Below are positions 1 through 7,526 of a DNA stretch of 15,101 nt, in pieces; the first letter of the stretch is position 1; each line of letters starts with the position of its first letter. The stretch lies in assembly GCA_021163585.1 (NCBI GenBank), contig JAGGTW010000041.1, positions 1 through 15,101 of the forward strand. The letters run 5' to 3'. A model generated the notes under the pieces. It was not told the origin of the DNA and searched no databases. It was given only the letters and a program-made list of their open reading frames with translations. Origin of the DNA: Desulfurococcales archaeon (GTDB lineage: Archaea; Thermoproteota; Thermoprotei_A; Sulfolobales; NBVN01). Both the position numbers and the translations under genes were made by a program.

Positions 1-233
1 GGGCAATTCTTGATGAAAGACAGAAAAAACCTTTCGAGAATTTTGATGACGTAAAGAAGAGAGCTAAGATACCGGACCCTATCTCCGTAATAACTGAGCG
101 TCTGCTGGCCGAAATAAAGGGTGAGGAAAGGTACTACCTGTTCATTGACCCGCCACCTAATGTTCTTAATGCCATAGTAATTGGATATTTGCATAGAATA
201 TACAAACTGCTTGGTCTGGAGGAGAAGTCTTGA
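1..233 (+). CDS. C-terminal part of a probable DUF655 (HhH/OB-type nucleic-acid-binding) protein
   Basis: The window opens inside this gene; 76 residues are visible before the TGA at 231-233. The fragment has the pattern A-I-L-D-E-R-x-K-K-P-F-E-N-F-D-D followed by a K-I-P-D-P segment and a helix ending G-E-E-R-Y-Y-L-F. That recalls the C-terminal helix-hairpin-helix part of archaeal DUF655 proteins, which are predicted to bind RNA or DNA and often lie near rpoF and ksgA. After Y-Y-L-F there is a further tail of about 30 residues that I do not recognise. The stop overlaps the TTG start of the next gene by 2 bases, so the two are co-transcribed and probably translationally coupled. The family call rests on recall of a short fragment and is moderate at best; the reading frame itself is secure because it runs open to the overlap. 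Confidence 0.5.
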   Translation, partial: AILDERQKKPFENFDDVKKRAKIPDPISVITERLLAEIKGEERYYLFIDPPPNVLNAIVIGYLHRIYKLLGLEEKS

Positions 234-931
234 ATCACTTAAGATTAGTCTTGGTTGAGCCTGAGGGAAGAATAAACTTCGGCTTTATACTCAGGCTGGC
301 TAGAAATTTTAATGTGAGCGATATATGTTTAGTTAAGCCCAAATTTGACTTAAGGAACCCTGAGATCTTGGAGTTTGCTGCTGGTGGCGCGCAGGCCCTA
401 GAAAACTGCCGCATTTGCAGTAAGTTGGAGGAGTGCTTAAAGGATATAGACATCAGTGTTTGCACTACATCAAAGTTGGGTTCAGAGAAGGATGTTTTGA
501 GACAAGGGGCGCCCGTTACGGCCTTAAGGTACATACTCCCTGCAGCGGGAGGGGTTGCACTAGTTTTTGGTAGGGAAAGCGTTGGGCTGACAAGAGAAGA
601 ACTAAGCAAGTGTGACATCATATCGACCATACCTCTAAGAAGCGATTACAATGTAATGAACCTTTCTCATGCCGTAGCAATTTATCTCTATGAGTTGAGC
701 AGGAGAGAAAGTCTTGAGGAGGAAGGCCTAACTATTGGGATAAAGTGCGATAAAAATACATACAGAGCAATTATTAGGCTGGCTAAAGAAATCGCTTCAT
801 TATTAAGTGATGAGGAAGCACTCACAGCACTAAAGCATGTGCTGGCTAGAGCTATGTTAACTAAGTCTGAGTGCAGTAGCTTGTACAAATTTTTCAAAAA
901 GATATTGTATGAATTAAAGACCGGGAGATAA
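230..931 (+). CDS. trmJ: TrmJ-like SPOUT tRNA (ribose-2'-O)-methyltransferase
   Basis: Predicted SAM-dependent 2'-O-methyltransferase of the SpoU/TrmJ class; archaeal TrmJ methylates the ribose of nucleotide 32 in the tRNA anticodon loop. Motif 1 is N16-x-G18-x3-R22-x3-N26-F27, with R22 as the expected catalytic Arg. Motif 2 is F113-G-R-E-S-V-G-L, and motif 3 is Y140-N-V-M-N-L-S-H; motifs 2 and 3 form the trefoil-knot SAM site. The remaining 80 or so residues are helical, as in the C-terminal dimerisation/tRNA-binding part of TrmJ. The TTG start at 230 is chosen because a GGAGGAG ribosome binding site lies at 218-224 with 5-base spacing, and because the start overlaps the previous stop. Length (233 residues) is normal. 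A related SpoU enzyme acting on rRNA cannot be excluded. Confidence 0.87.
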   Translation: MNHLRLVLVEPEGRINFGFILRLARNFNVSDICLVKPKFDLRNPEILEFAAGGAQALENCRICSKLEECLKDIDISVCTTSKLGSEKDVLRQGAPVTALRYILPAAGGVALVFGRESVGLTREELSKCDIISTIPLRSDYNVMNLSHAVAIYLYELSRRESLEEEGLTIGIKCDKNTYRAIIRLAKEIASLLSDEEALTALKHVLARAMLTKSECSSLYKFFKKILYELKTGR

Positions 932-1006
932 GGTGGAAGCACTTAAACCCTGACTTAAGAACTTAGCGCATGAAATAGGCTACTAACCTTAATAAAACCC
1001 AGAACC

Positions 1007-1016
1007 TTTATATTTT
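1007..1016 (+). promoter_or_regulatory. TATA box of the L10e gene
   Basis: TTTATATTTT lies about 35 bases before the ATG at 1046. Initiation about 26 bases after the box centre would fall near 1037, leaving a leader of only a few bases that just contains the GGTGA element. The 107-base gap after trmJ and this box suggest that L10e starts its own transcript. Confidence 0.6.
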
Positions 1017-1045
1017 CTGGAACCATAGACCTCGGGTGATTGAGA

Positions 1046-1555
1046 ATGCCGCTGAGGCCTGCCAGATGCTACAAGGAATTAAAGAAGCCCCCCTACACTA
1101 GGAGAGAGTACATAGACGGTGTCCCGCCGCCAAAGATAACTAAGTTCGTAATGGGTAACCCGAATGGAGAGTATGATGTAAAGCTCGAGCTGGTTTCCTT
1201 GGAGATGGCGCAGATAAGGCACAATGCATTGGAGGCGGGAAGAGTCATTACTCACAAATACCTCAGTAAAAACGTAGGTGAGGATAAGTACGTCTTCATC
1301 ATAAGGCAGTATCCTCACCATGTTTTAAGAGAAAACAAAATGATGGCATTCGCTGGGGCTGACAGGCTTCAGGATGGTATGAGGCAAGCATTCGGTAAAC
1401 CAATAGGAACTGCTGCAAGAGTTCAGTTTGGCAGTGTAATAGCTGAGGTAAGAATAAGGAAGGAATACATTGAGCAGGCTAAGGAAGCATTACGGAGATT
1501 GAGGTCTAAACTAGGGATCAATGCAAGGGTAATTATTAGCGAGCTAAGTAAGTAG
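1046..1555 (+). CDS. rpl10e: Large-subunit ribosomal protein L10e (uL16 family)
   Basis: Archaeal/eukaryotic L10e, the counterpart of bacterial L16. It sits on the large subunit near the A-site tRNA elbow. The N-terminus M-P-L-R-P-A-R-C-Y followed by Y-T-R-R-E-Y-I is the family hallmark. The region with [13 protein letters not shown] and [17 protein letters not shown] is the conserved central domain, ending in a typical V-Q-F-G stretch and R/K-rich helix. Length (169 residues) fits. A TTG at 1040 would add two residues, but the family normally begins M-P-L-R-P and the GGTGA at 1035-1039 is 6 bases before the ATG at 1046, so the ATG is preferred. GC-rich codons at the 5' end fit high expression. 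It lies 78 bases before dph2. Confidence 0.96.
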   Translation: MPLRPARCYKELKKPPYTRREYIDGVPPPKITKFVMGNPNGEYDVKLELVSLEMAQIRHNALEAGRVITHKYLSKNVGEDKYVFIIRQYPHHVLRENKMMAFAGADRLQDGMRQAFGKPIGTAARVQFGSVIAEVRIRKEYIEQAKEALRRLRSKLGINARVIISELSK

Positions 1556-1590
1556 TGACTTATACAGTACTTTTATTAGCTTACTTACCG

Positions 1591-1600
1591 TTTATTTTAC
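1591..1600 (+). promoter_or_regulatory. Possible TATA box before dph2
   Basis: TTTATTTTAC is centred about 39 bases before the dph2 ATG. Initiation would be near 1620, giving a leader of about 14 bases that carries only a weak GTGAGA ribosome binding site. The spacer is A/T-rich throughout, so other boxes are possible. Confidence 0.4.
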
Positions 1601-1633
1601 TCCTAATATAGTTAAATAATGTGAGACAAAGCA

Positions 1634-2635
1634 ATGACTAGATTAAGTGAATTATACTACTATAATATTGAATCAGTACTCAGTTTAATTAAGAATAGGA
1701 ACGCGCGAAACGTGCTACTGCAGATACCTGAAGGACTGAAAGCACTTGCATATAGTGTAGTTGATGAGCTAAGAAGTAAGTTACCTGCTGTCGAAGTAAA
1801 CATAGATTTAACACCTACATACGGTTCTTGCTTAATAGACTCCGACGTGACCTCCTACTACGACTTAGTCATTAATTTAGGACATGAGAATTATCCTTAC
1901 TGGAGTCCGCCAAGTAATGTCTATTTTATCGACCTTCTCTACAAAAAACCGTTAAACGATAGTGTAGTGGGTGAGTTAATATCGAAGATCCGCGAATTTG
2001 GTGATAAAATTGCCTTGTATACCACGTCCCAGCATAAGCATGAGGTTAAGAGATTAGCTGAGACCTTGTCATCAAATGGAGTTAGTGTAGTTAACAACCT
2101 CTCAGGAGCTGTAATACTCGGGTGCTGGTTCTCAGATCTTGACACAATATTAAATATTGTAGATGCTGTAGTAGTTGTTTCAGGAGGCTACTTCCACAGC
2201 ATTGGAGTAGGTCTTAGGACACAGAATAGCAAACCTGTTATTAAAGTGGATCCTTACGAGCAGAGGGTAGAGCTAATTAATAACAAAGTCTATGAGATCC
2301 TTAAGCTTAGGTACGGCAAAATAATGAAGGCCTATGATGCAAGAAGATGGCTACTAGTTTCTGGTACTAATGGACAGTACAGACCCAGTATAATATCCAA
2401 ACTGAAGGGCCTTCTTAATGATAACAGTTTTGAGTACTACGTGCTTAAAACAGCGTTGCTAACAGAAAATATACTTAAAAATGCGGACACCTCAGACATA
2501 GATGTCGTGGTAGTGACATCCTGCCCTAGATTACCTGTAGAAGATTTAAGTAGATACCATAAGCCAGTGCTTACTCCTGGAGAGGCCCTTATGATACTGA
2601 ATGGTAGAATTAGCGACTACATTTTTCCATGGTAG
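1634..2635 (+). CDS. dph2: Diphthamide biosynthesis enzyme Dph2
   Basis: Archaeal Dph2 is a homodimeric [4Fe-4S] enzyme that uses SAM to make a 3-amino-3-carboxypropyl radical. It adds this group to the target His of elongation factor 2, the first step of diphthamide synthesis. Three cluster cysteines are in the expected places: C66 (Y-G-S-C), C164 (I-L-G-C) and C297 (T-S-C-P-R-L). Near the N-terminus L-L-Q-I-P-E-G-L is typical, and V-S-G-G-Y-F-H-x-x-G and K-V-D-P-Y are the conserved central motifs. Length (333 residues) is normal for the archaeal form. The ATG at 1634 is the first in frame and gives a standard N-terminus. The last 7 bases overlap the start of the methyltransferase gene, so the two are translationally coupled. 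Confidence 0.93.
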   Translation: MTRLSELYYYNIESVLSLIKNRNARNVLLQIPEGLKALAYSVVDELRSKLPAVEVNIDLTPTYGSCLIDSDVTSYYDLVINLGHENYPYWSPPSNVYFIDLLYKKPLNDSVVGELISKIREFGDKIALYTTSQHKHEVKRLAETLSSNGVSVVNNLSGAVILGCWFSDLDTILNIVDAVVVVSGGYFHSIGVGLRTQNSKPVIKVDPYEQRVELINNKVYEILKLRYGKIMKAYDARRWLLVSGTNGQYRPSIISKLKGLLNDNSFEYYVLKTALLTENILKNADTSDIDVVVVTSCPRLPVEDLSRYHKPVLTPGEALMILNGRISDYIFPW

Positions 2636-3303
2636 GGACTGTGTTAGAGTCGCTGAATAAGAAGGACCTTGAATTAGCTCTTGAGCTGATACCTCGGTTT
2701 CCAAGCCCGCGTGAAGACTTAGAGCAGTACTTAACTCCATCAGACATAGCTGCCGACATACTGTGGCATGCATACATGCATAAGGATATTCGCGGCAAGC
2801 TAATCATAGACCTCGGTTGTGGGACAGGTAAGTTATTGTTTGGGGCACTCATGCTTGGAGCTAGATACGGTCTGTGTATTGATATAGATTATAGTGCTCT
2901 TCAACTCGCTAGGGACACTATGCTCACCTACGTAAACATACCCTTCGATGTAATTGCTACTGATTTAAGGAAGGGAAATCCCTCTATAGCTCCTGGGGAG
3001 ATTACCTACACGGAGAGGAAGGTCGACTGTACTGTAATAATGAATCCTCCGTTCGGAGTCAAATCTAGGAAAGCAGATTTTGACTTTATTAGAATTGCCA
3101 TGGAGATCTGCGATACTATTTACTCCCTTCACAAAAACGTTCCAAAAAGCTTAGAAATTCTTGGCAAGATCTGTGAGGAGCAAAACTACAGGCTCTTCAT
3201 CGTTAACGAATACCGCTTTCCGATTAGCTGGTTCCTACCTAAACACAGGGAGAAAAAGCACATAGTTAATGTTGTCTTAGTTAGACTTAAAAGAATTTTA
3301 TAG
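2629..3303 (+). CDS. METTL5-like N6-adenine rRNA methyltransferase
   Basis: SAM-dependent class I methyltransferase closest to METTL5, whose eukaryotic form makes m6A in small-subunit rRNA. It begins with a helical N-terminus and the L-E-Q-Y-L-T-P motif (31-37), followed by the SAM-binding D-L-G-C-G-T-G (61-67), the acidic C-I-D-I-D-Y after strand 2, and the catalytic N-P-P-F-G (139-143) typical of N6-adenine or amide methylation. Y-S-L-H-K (165-169) and the C-terminal F-P-I-x-W-F-x-P-K-H-R also occur in this family. The eukaryotic enzyme needs the zinc protein TRMT112; whether this one has a partner cannot be seen here. The ATG at 2629 overlaps dph2 by 7 bases; a GTG at 2641 is a less likely start. 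Csl4 follows 16 bases later, consistent with a ribosome/RNA cluster. The exact target is unproven. Confidence 0.84.
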   Translation: MVGTVLESLNKKDLELALELIPRFPSPREDLEQYLTPSDIAADILWHAYMHKDIRGKLIIDLGCGTGKLLFGALMLGARYGLCIDIDYSALQLARDTMLTYVNIPFDVIATDLRKGNPSIAPGEITYTERKVDCTVIMNPPFGVKSRKADFDFIRIAMEICDTIYSLHKNVPKSLEILGKICEEQNYRLFIVNEYRFPISWFLPKHREKKHIVNVVLVRLKRIL

Positions 3304-3319
3304 TGGGAGTGTAGACAAG

Positions 3320-3913
3320 ATGGGAGAGGTGGTGAGTAGGGTCAGTGAGATTGATGGCAAGGCAGTAGTGCCTGGCGATGCTGTATGTGTGATAGAGGAA
3401 TTCATGCCAGGAGCGTGGACATATGTTGCTAACGGCGTCATCAGGGCCGCCGTAGCTGGTAGAGTACAGGTAGATATAGTAACCAGAACTGTAAGCGTTA
3501 AACCATTCGTAAAGCTTTTCGAGATCCCGGTGCGAGGCCACTATGTTTACGGCTACGTTGTTATGGTTAGAGACGAATTCGCTATAGTGAAAATAACAGG
3601 TAGCGCCCATCACGTTAGGTACGCTGGCACATTTACGGGGTTACTTCACATATCACAGTCATCAGACAGATTCATAAAGAACCTCTATGACGTCCTGAGA
3701 GTAGGTGACATAGTGAAAGCCAAAGTATTAAATGATGCTACTCCATACAATCTGACATTAAAGGAGCCGAAGTTAGGTGTTGTTATGGCTTTCTGTGGCA
3801 TGTGCGGTAGTAAATTAATGAAGCAAAGTTCAGATACCCTGAAATGCCCGTCATGCGGCAACGTAGAGAAGAGGAAAGTAAGCATAGACTACGGTAATTT
3901 AAAAGGATTATAG
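3320..3913 (+). CDS. csl4: Exosome cap subunit Csl4
   Basis: Csl4 is an S1-domain cap subunit of the archaeal RNA exosome; it helps bind and feed RNA into the Rrp41-Rrp42 chamber. Three parts are visible. The N-terminal domain (about 1-65) contains V-V-P-G-D and V-C-V-I-E-E-F. The S1 domain (about 70-148) contains G-Y-V-V-M-V, a G-L-L-H-I-S-Q-S motif and V-G-D-I-V-K-A-K-V-L. The C-terminal zinc ribbon has C159-x2-C162 and C176-x2-C179. The length (197 residues) is usual for crenarchaeal Csl4. The ATG at 3320 has a GGGAGTG sequence upstream. It is followed after 2 bases by the next gene, so it is part of the dph2-to-TFS transcription unit. Confidence 0.94.
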   Translation: MGEVVSRVSEIDGKAVVPGDAVCVIEEFMPGAWTYVANGVIRAAVAGRVQVDIVTRTVSVKPFVKLFEIPVRGHYVYGYVVMVRDEFAIVKITGSAHHVRYAGTFTGLLHISQSSDRFIKNLYDVLRVGDIVKAKVLNDATPYNLTLKEPKLGVVMAFCGMCGSKLMKQSSDTLKCPSCGNVEKRKVSIDYGNLKGL

Positions 3914-3915
3914 TC

Positions 3916-4524
3916 ATGGTTCTGAAACTGACTTTAAATTGCGGAAGTACGGAGAACTGCATTGAATTAGCTAATTTTATCTTGGAGTATAGGGGCGTCA
4001 ATGCTTCATTGATAAAGTATGAAGTAAAAAATAATTGTCTGGAGGTACTTATTTACGGTACAGCAGCTGAAAAATCAAATGCTAAGGTAGCCATACTTAA
4101 GGCTTTCCGGGAGTGGAGGCGCATCACCTCCTGGAAAAAAGAGGGTGGTGAGGTAGAGGTTAAGTATTTAGTGAAGATCATTGGTAAGCCATTTATTACT
4201 GAAGCACTTGTAGAGGTCTTAAACATTGACGGAATTAAGGCAGAGGTAAGAGATGGGCGGTTGAAGTGTAATGCTGGTTGGAATATCATCTACTCTATTG
4301 CATCTAAGTTAGCTAGCGCGCTTGAAGAGCTAGCACACATATATCCTAAGGCATCTCGCTCAGCTAAGGCTCTTATAACCTCTTATGCAGTGCTAGCTAA
4401 CGTCAGTGTAAATGAGGCATTAAATTACTTAAGAGAGACTGGGGCAATATCAGTAAGTGGACACAGGGTGCTAGTTAAAAAGGAGTGGAGGTGCTTATTA
4501 AGGGAGCTACTAGAACGAAAATAG
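3916..4524 (+). CDS. DUF2067-like archaeal protein of unknown function
   Basis: A 202-residue protein that I match, from recall and position, to the archaeal DUF2067 family found next to csl4 and rpoL in crenarchaea. It starts two bases after csl4 and ends directly at the GTG start of rpoL. The first half looks like two alpha/beta units: residues 1-70 carry a beta-rich start and an A-K-V-A-I-L-K-A-F helix, and 80-115 carry V-K-Y-L-V-K-I-I-G-K-P-F. The second half is helical (A-S-K-L-A-S-A-L-E-E-L-A-H) and ends in a segment resembling a small helix-turn-helix (V-N-E-A-L-N-Y-L-R-E-T-G-A-I-S-V-S-G-H-R). No catalytic motif, signal peptide or membrane helix is seen. The setting suggests a role in RNA or transcription, but that is inference only. 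Confidence 0.62.
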   Translation: MVLKLTLNCGSTENCIELANFILEYRGVNASLIKYEVKNNCLEVLIYGTAAEKSNAKVAILKAFREWRRITSWKKEGGEVEVKYLVKIIGKPFITEALVEVLNIDGIKAEVRDGRLKCNAGWNIIYSIASKLASALEELAHIYPKASRSAKALITSYAVLANVSVNEALNYLRETGAISVSGHRVLVKKEWRCLLRELLERK

Positions 4525-4824
4525 GTGTTAATAGTGAAAATAGAATTAAGAAAGTTAACGGATAGGGAAGTAGTCATAAGGTTACTTAACGAAGATCACA
4601 CACTAGGTAATCTGATAGCTAAAATGGCGTTAAAGCATCCGCATGTTAAGATGGCGGCATATGTTATTGAGCATCCTCTGGAGGGCAGTCCTACAGTCAG
4701 GATAATAACTGACGGAGAGGTAAGAGCTATTGATGTACTAAAGGACGTAATTAGGGAGTCAAAGGATATATCTAGCAAAATACTTGACGTACTGAACACT
4801 ATGTTTTCAGGTAAGGGATCGTGA
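4525..4824 (+). CDS. rpoL: DNA-directed RNA polymerase subunit L (Rpb11-like)
   Basis: RpoL pairs with RpoD to form the platform on which archaeal RNA polymerase assembles, equivalent to one alpha subunit of bacteria. The central E-D-H-T-L-G-N-L-I and the later E-H-P-L-E-G-S-P followed by R-I-I-T-D-G are the family signature; the C-terminal helix matches in length. The size (99 residues, or 96) is normal. The GTG at 4525 abuts the previous stop. A second in-frame GTG at 4534 has GGTG at 4524-4527 with 6-base spacing and gives the start V-K-I-E-L-R-K, so it may be the true start. The last 4 bases overlap the next gene (GTGA). Confidence 0.94.
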   Translation: MLIVKIELRKLTDREVVIRLLNEDHTLGNLIAKMALKHPHVKMAAYVIEHPLEGSPTVRIITDGEVRAIDVLKDVIRESKDISSKILDVLNTMFSGKGS

Positions 4825-5141
4825 TTCTTAAGAGTGAGACTAGAGTACTGTTCATATACACCATAAAATACGGTAAAATTAACGCTGGGCTCAAGTTCTA
4901 CGCCATCATTCGCGGAGATAAAGGCCTAGAGCACTTGGGCTTGGCTGCTAGTAATATTGAGGACATCATCTATGAATTAAGAAGAAGAGGTATTTTAGAT
5001 GAAGTTAGGGTTATTGTTAGCTTAGATAGTCCAGCACTTCCTTATAAGAGTATTGGTGGTGTTAAACCTGTATGGATTCGTAGGATCCTGAAGATACTCA
5101 GCACGCTTGAGAAAGAAGTAGTTAGGTTAATAGGGACGTAA
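4821..5141 (+). CDS. Unrecognised 106-residue protein between rpoL and TFS
   Basis: I do not recognise this gene. It begins with GTG in a 4-base GTGA overlap with the rpoL stop and ends 32 bases before transcription factor S, so its position argues strongly that it is real and co-expressed with transcription genes. The protein looks like a compact alpha/beta fold. A strand (T-R-V-L-F-I-Y-T-I) leads to a second strand with K-F-Y-A-I-I-R-G-D, then a helix (E-D-I-I-Y-E-L-R-R-R-G), a strand (V-R-V-I-V-S-L-D-S-P), a Pro/Gly loop and a basic C-terminal helix. There are no cysteines, membrane segments or signal peptide. Net charge is basic towards the C-terminus, which would suit nucleic-acid contact, but no function can be assigned. 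Confidence 0.72.
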   Translation: MILKSETRVLFIYTIKYGKINAGLKFYAIIRGDKGLEHLGLAASNIEDIIYELRRRGILDEVRVIVSLDSPALPYKSIGGVKPVWIRRILKILSTLEKEVVRLIGT

Positions 5142-5173
5142 CGTGTAATAACCCAAAGGGTATGGTGGTGAAT

Positions 5174-5512
5174 ATGCAGTTTTGCCCTAAGTGCGGCTCA
5201 ATATTAATACCAAGGAAAGAGGGTAGTAAGGCAGTACTTGTATGCCCTAAGTGTGGACTTAAGCTTGAGCCGCAAGGAAATGTTAGGGTTAGAATCAGTA
5301 AGAAGCTTGAGCATAAAGAAACAGAAAAAATGTATATTCTTGATACTGACGAAATGTTTAAAGGAGTTCCGAAGGCTACTGGTGTTAAGTGTCCCAAGTG
5401 CGGGCATGATGAAGCTTACTATACAATAATACAGACAAGGAGAGCTGATGAACCTCCAACTAGGATATACAAGTGTACTAAGTGTGGGCATGTATGGCGT
5501 GAATATGAGTAA
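5174..5512 (+). CDS. tfs: Transcription factor S (TFIIS/Rpb9-like cleavage factor)
   Basis: TFS rescues backtracked archaeal RNA polymerase by stimulating transcript cleavage. Two zinc ribbons are present. The N-terminal one has C4-P-K-C7 and C24-P-K-C27; the C-terminal one has C73-P-K-C76 and C101-T-K-C104. The hairpin R-R-A-D-E-P-P-T-R puts D92 and E93 at the tip that enters the polymerase funnel and positions the catalytic metal, so this copy should be active. Length (112 residues) is standard. An upstream in-frame ATG at 5162 would add four residues, but GGTGGTGA at 5164-5171 then lies inside the gene; that element fits the ATG at 5174, which also gives the usual M-x-F-C-P-K-C-G start. 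Confidence 0.95.
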   Translation: MQFCPKCGSILIPRKEGSKAVLVCPKCGLKLEPQGNVRVRISKKLEHKETEKMYILDTDEMFKGVPKATGVKCPKCGHDEAYYTIIQTRRADEPPTRIYKCTKCGHVWREYE

Positions 5513-5572
5513 CCAGTTGATAGTTATTAGGAGCTCACTTTAACTCGATCCTCTTGGTATCTTATGCAGTAC

Positions 5573-5580
5573 TTTTATAT
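5573..5580 (+). promoter_or_regulatory. TATA box of the PCNA gene
   Basis: TTTTATAT is centred about 39 bases before the TTG start of PCNA. Initiation near 5603 would give a short leader carrying the GGTGGT ribosome binding site (5605-5610, 5 bases from the start). The 103-base gap after TFS supports a separate replication-gene transcript. Confidence 0.62.
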
Positions 5581-5615
5581 CTTTAAGTACCGAATTCATT
5601 TAATGGTGGTTTAAT

Positions 5616-6362
5616 TTGAGGATAACCTTCAGCGATGCTAGGTTATGGAGATATATAATGAGTTCTGTAGGGAAATTCATAGAGCTCGGTAGCCTTTACA
5701 TTAGCGAATCAGGCCTGTCTTTTAAGGCCATGGACCCGTCAAGAACGTCTTTGACTGAATTCATAATTCCGCGTGAAGCATTCGACGAATTTAATGTTGA
5801 TGGTGAACACAGACTGACGTTAAATATAGAGGACATAGGTAAGATCTTGAGAACCGCTGAGAAGGATGATAAAATAAGTATTGAATGGACCGAGTCAGCT
5901 ATAACCCTAGTATTTGAGAGGAGAGGTGTCCCCAGGTCATTCACACTGCCCATACAGACTGCTGTGGAGGCTGAGGAGATTCCTGAGTTAAGCCTAGACT
6001 TAAAGAACAAATACAAAATGAGTGGAGCTGTACTTTATGAGTCGATTAAAGGTATTGAAGATGTTGGTGATGTTCTTAGGATGGAAGGTGATGAGCGGCA
6101 TCTGAGCTTAAAATCCATTAGTGATATAGGTGAGGCGGAAGTGATCTTGGATGTAGAAGGAGGAACTCTTGAAGAAGCAGAGGTAGGTGATCCAGGATTT
6201 TCTGTAGCCTTCAGTATAGAGTATTTTAGCTACATGAAGCAACCGATTAAACTAGCTGACTCCGTTTACCTAAGAGCGGATAGCGACATGCCGTGTCATT
6301 TGGAACTCAACTATGTTCAGGGTGCTAAATTCAATTACTATGTCGCTCCACGAGTTGAGTAG
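5616..6362 (+). CDS. pcn: DNA polymerase sliding clamp PCNA
   Basis: PCNA forms a ring around DNA and tethers polymerase, ligase and Fen1 at the replication fork. The protein has the normal 248-residue length. It begins with A-R-L-W-R-Y-I-M and the G-L-S-F-K-A-M-D-P-S-R strand-turn of domain 1; F-N-V-D-G-E-H-R-L-T-L-N is the conserved strand before the K-I-L-R-T-A helix. Near the C-terminus L-R-A-D-S-D-M-P-C-H-L-E-L-N-Y and the final Y-Y-V-A-P-R-V-E match the family. TTG at 5616 is chosen for its ribosome binding site (GGTGGT) and the usual M-R-I-x-F-S-D-A-R start. PriS follows after 9 bases. Crenarchaea often carry several PCNA genes that make heterotrimers; which subunit type this is cannot be told from sequence reading. 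Confidence 0.95.
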   Translation: MRITFSDARLWRYIMSSVGKFIELGSLYISESGLSFKAMDPSRTSLTEFIIPREAFDEFNVDGEHRLTLNIEDIGKILRTAEKDDKISIEWTESAITLVFERRGVPRSFTLPIQTAVEAEEIPELSLDLKNKYKMSGAVLYESIKGIEDVGDVLRMEGDERHLSLKSISDIGEAEVILDVEGGTLEEAEVGDPGFSVAFSIEYFSYMKQPIKLADSVYLRADSDMPCHLELNYVQGAKFNYYVAPRVE

Positions 6363-6371
6363 TGTGAAGAT

Positions 6372-7397
6372 ATGTGGAATGACTATGTAAGGGATTTACT
6401 TCGACGTTACTACTCTGCAGCTGATTTTCACCTTCCCAACGACTTCGTGCTTAGGGAATTCGCTTTCCAGCAATACTCCAGTAGGGCATACGTAAGACAT
6501 TTTTCATTTCAAAGTAAGGCCCTCCTTAAAGAGTATCTTATTACACACACACCAAGACAGGCATATTACTCGGCAGCACTTTACAGAGACCCTGCAGCTG
6601 AAAAAATGGAGGATAAGGGCTGGATAGGCTCTGAACTCATGTTTGATATCGACTCTGATCACATAACCGGGTGTAAGTACACTGAACTTCAGGTGAATTC
6701 ACTAAAAGTAACAATAATAAGTAAGGAGTGCATAGAATTAGCTAAAGATCATGTGCTTAGACTGTTAGACATACTTAAGAACGACTTTGGATTTTCAATA
6801 GATGAGATATTAGTATACTTTAGTGGTAATAGAGGCTTCCATGTTGTTGTGCACCCCTCCGATGAAGAGTGGTTGAAGCTGAACCCTTACCTAAGGCGTG
6901 AAATCGTGGATTACATCAAGGGAGTAGGACTTGACTTAAACATAATAATGCCTAAGCCCAGGAAAGGTATTATACTACATCAGCTCTCCTCAGAGTGCGG
7001 TGGGTGGAGAGGTAGAATAGCCGTAAAAGCAGGAAATTATAGTGAAGCCTTAGCTAATGTAAGTACTATTCTCAATGAACTAACTGTCAGCATAGATGAG
7101 CAGGTAACCCAGGATATCTCTAGATTAATTAGAATCCCAGGAACAATAAATGGTAAGTCAGGCATTCCAGCTAAGATACTGCCAGCGGAAAGCAATATAA
7201 TAGAGTTCGAGTATGGCCCACACTTATCTCCGTTTCAAGGTTACGCCGTAGTTACCTTAAATATCAGAAAACTACCTAAGAACATCAATGTTTTAGGGCA
7301 CGAAATAATTGCCAGTGCGGAAATTCAAAAGCTGCCCTTACCAGTCGCTATGTTCTTAGCACTTAATGATCTGGCTATCATTAAGTCGATTATTTAA
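6372..7397 (+). CDS. priS: DNA primase catalytic (small) subunit PriS
   Basis: PriS is the catalytic subunit of archaeal-eukaryotic primase and acts with PriL to start DNA chains. Catalytic D92-I-D94 lies in F-D-I-D-S-D-H, and the nucleotide-binding S151-G-N-R-G-F-H157 motif is intact. The third acidic site sits in the I-D-E-Q-V-T-Q-D-I-S-R-L-I-R-I-P-G-T segment (D242 or D248), with the following N-G-K-S-G typical. The zinc-stem region between the first two motifs keeps C101 and C120 and has H97 nearby, but I do not see the full set of four spaced ligands. Length (341 residues) is usual. ATG at 6372 follows PCNA by 9 bases with GTGAAG upstream, so it shares the PCNA transcript. Confidence 0.95.
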   Translation: MWNDYVRDLLRRYYSAADFHLPNDFVLREFAFQQYSSRAYVRHFSFQSKALLKEYLITHTPRQAYYSAALYRDPAAEKMEDKGWIGSELMFDIDSDHITGCKYTELQVNSLKVTIISKECIELAKDHVLRLLDILKNDFGFSIDEILVYFSGNRGFHVVVHPSDEEWLKLNPYLRREIVDYIKGVGLDLNIIMPKPRKGIILHQLSSECGGWRGRIAVKAGNYSEALANVSTILNELTVSIDEQVTQDISRLIRIPGTINGKSGIPAKILPAESNIIEFEYGPHLSPFQGYAVVTLNIRKLPKNINVLGHEIIASAEIQKLPLPVAMFLALNDLAIIKSII

Positions 7398-7481
7398 TGT
7401 TGCTGAGTACTCTGTTATTAATTAAACCAAAGAATGATGCAATGACACTTAAAGATCTTACCCATGTCACTATGTCTAACA

Positions 7482-7491
7482 CTTTATATTA
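7482..7491 (+). promoter_or_regulatory. TATA box of the Gins51 gene
   Basis: CTTTATATTA is centred near 7486 and predicts initiation near 7512. It lies downstream of the most 5' in-frame ATG (7464), which is therefore unlikely to be the start used from this promoter. Confidence 0.6.
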
Positions 7492-7526
7492 AGCATCAGA
7501 GGTATTTGTACATGGAGATACACATC

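Noticed and set aside
235..630. Long minus-strand open frame inside trmJ
   Set aside because: It is the shadow of a well-supported + strand gene and shows no family features; the same holds for the other antisense frames over core genes.
800..870. GTGATGA followed by guide-like sequence within trmJ as an embedded C/D RNA
   Set aside because: No D' or C' box at correct spacing and the bases are explained by the coding frame.
5238..5429. 63-codon + frame inside transcription factor S
   Set aside because: It overlaps the zinc-ribbon gene in another frame; the TFS frame has all eight cysteines and the acidic hairpin.
7430..7480. ATGATGC before Gins51 as a C box
   Set aside because: The last C-box base is wrong and no CTGA follows at usable distance.
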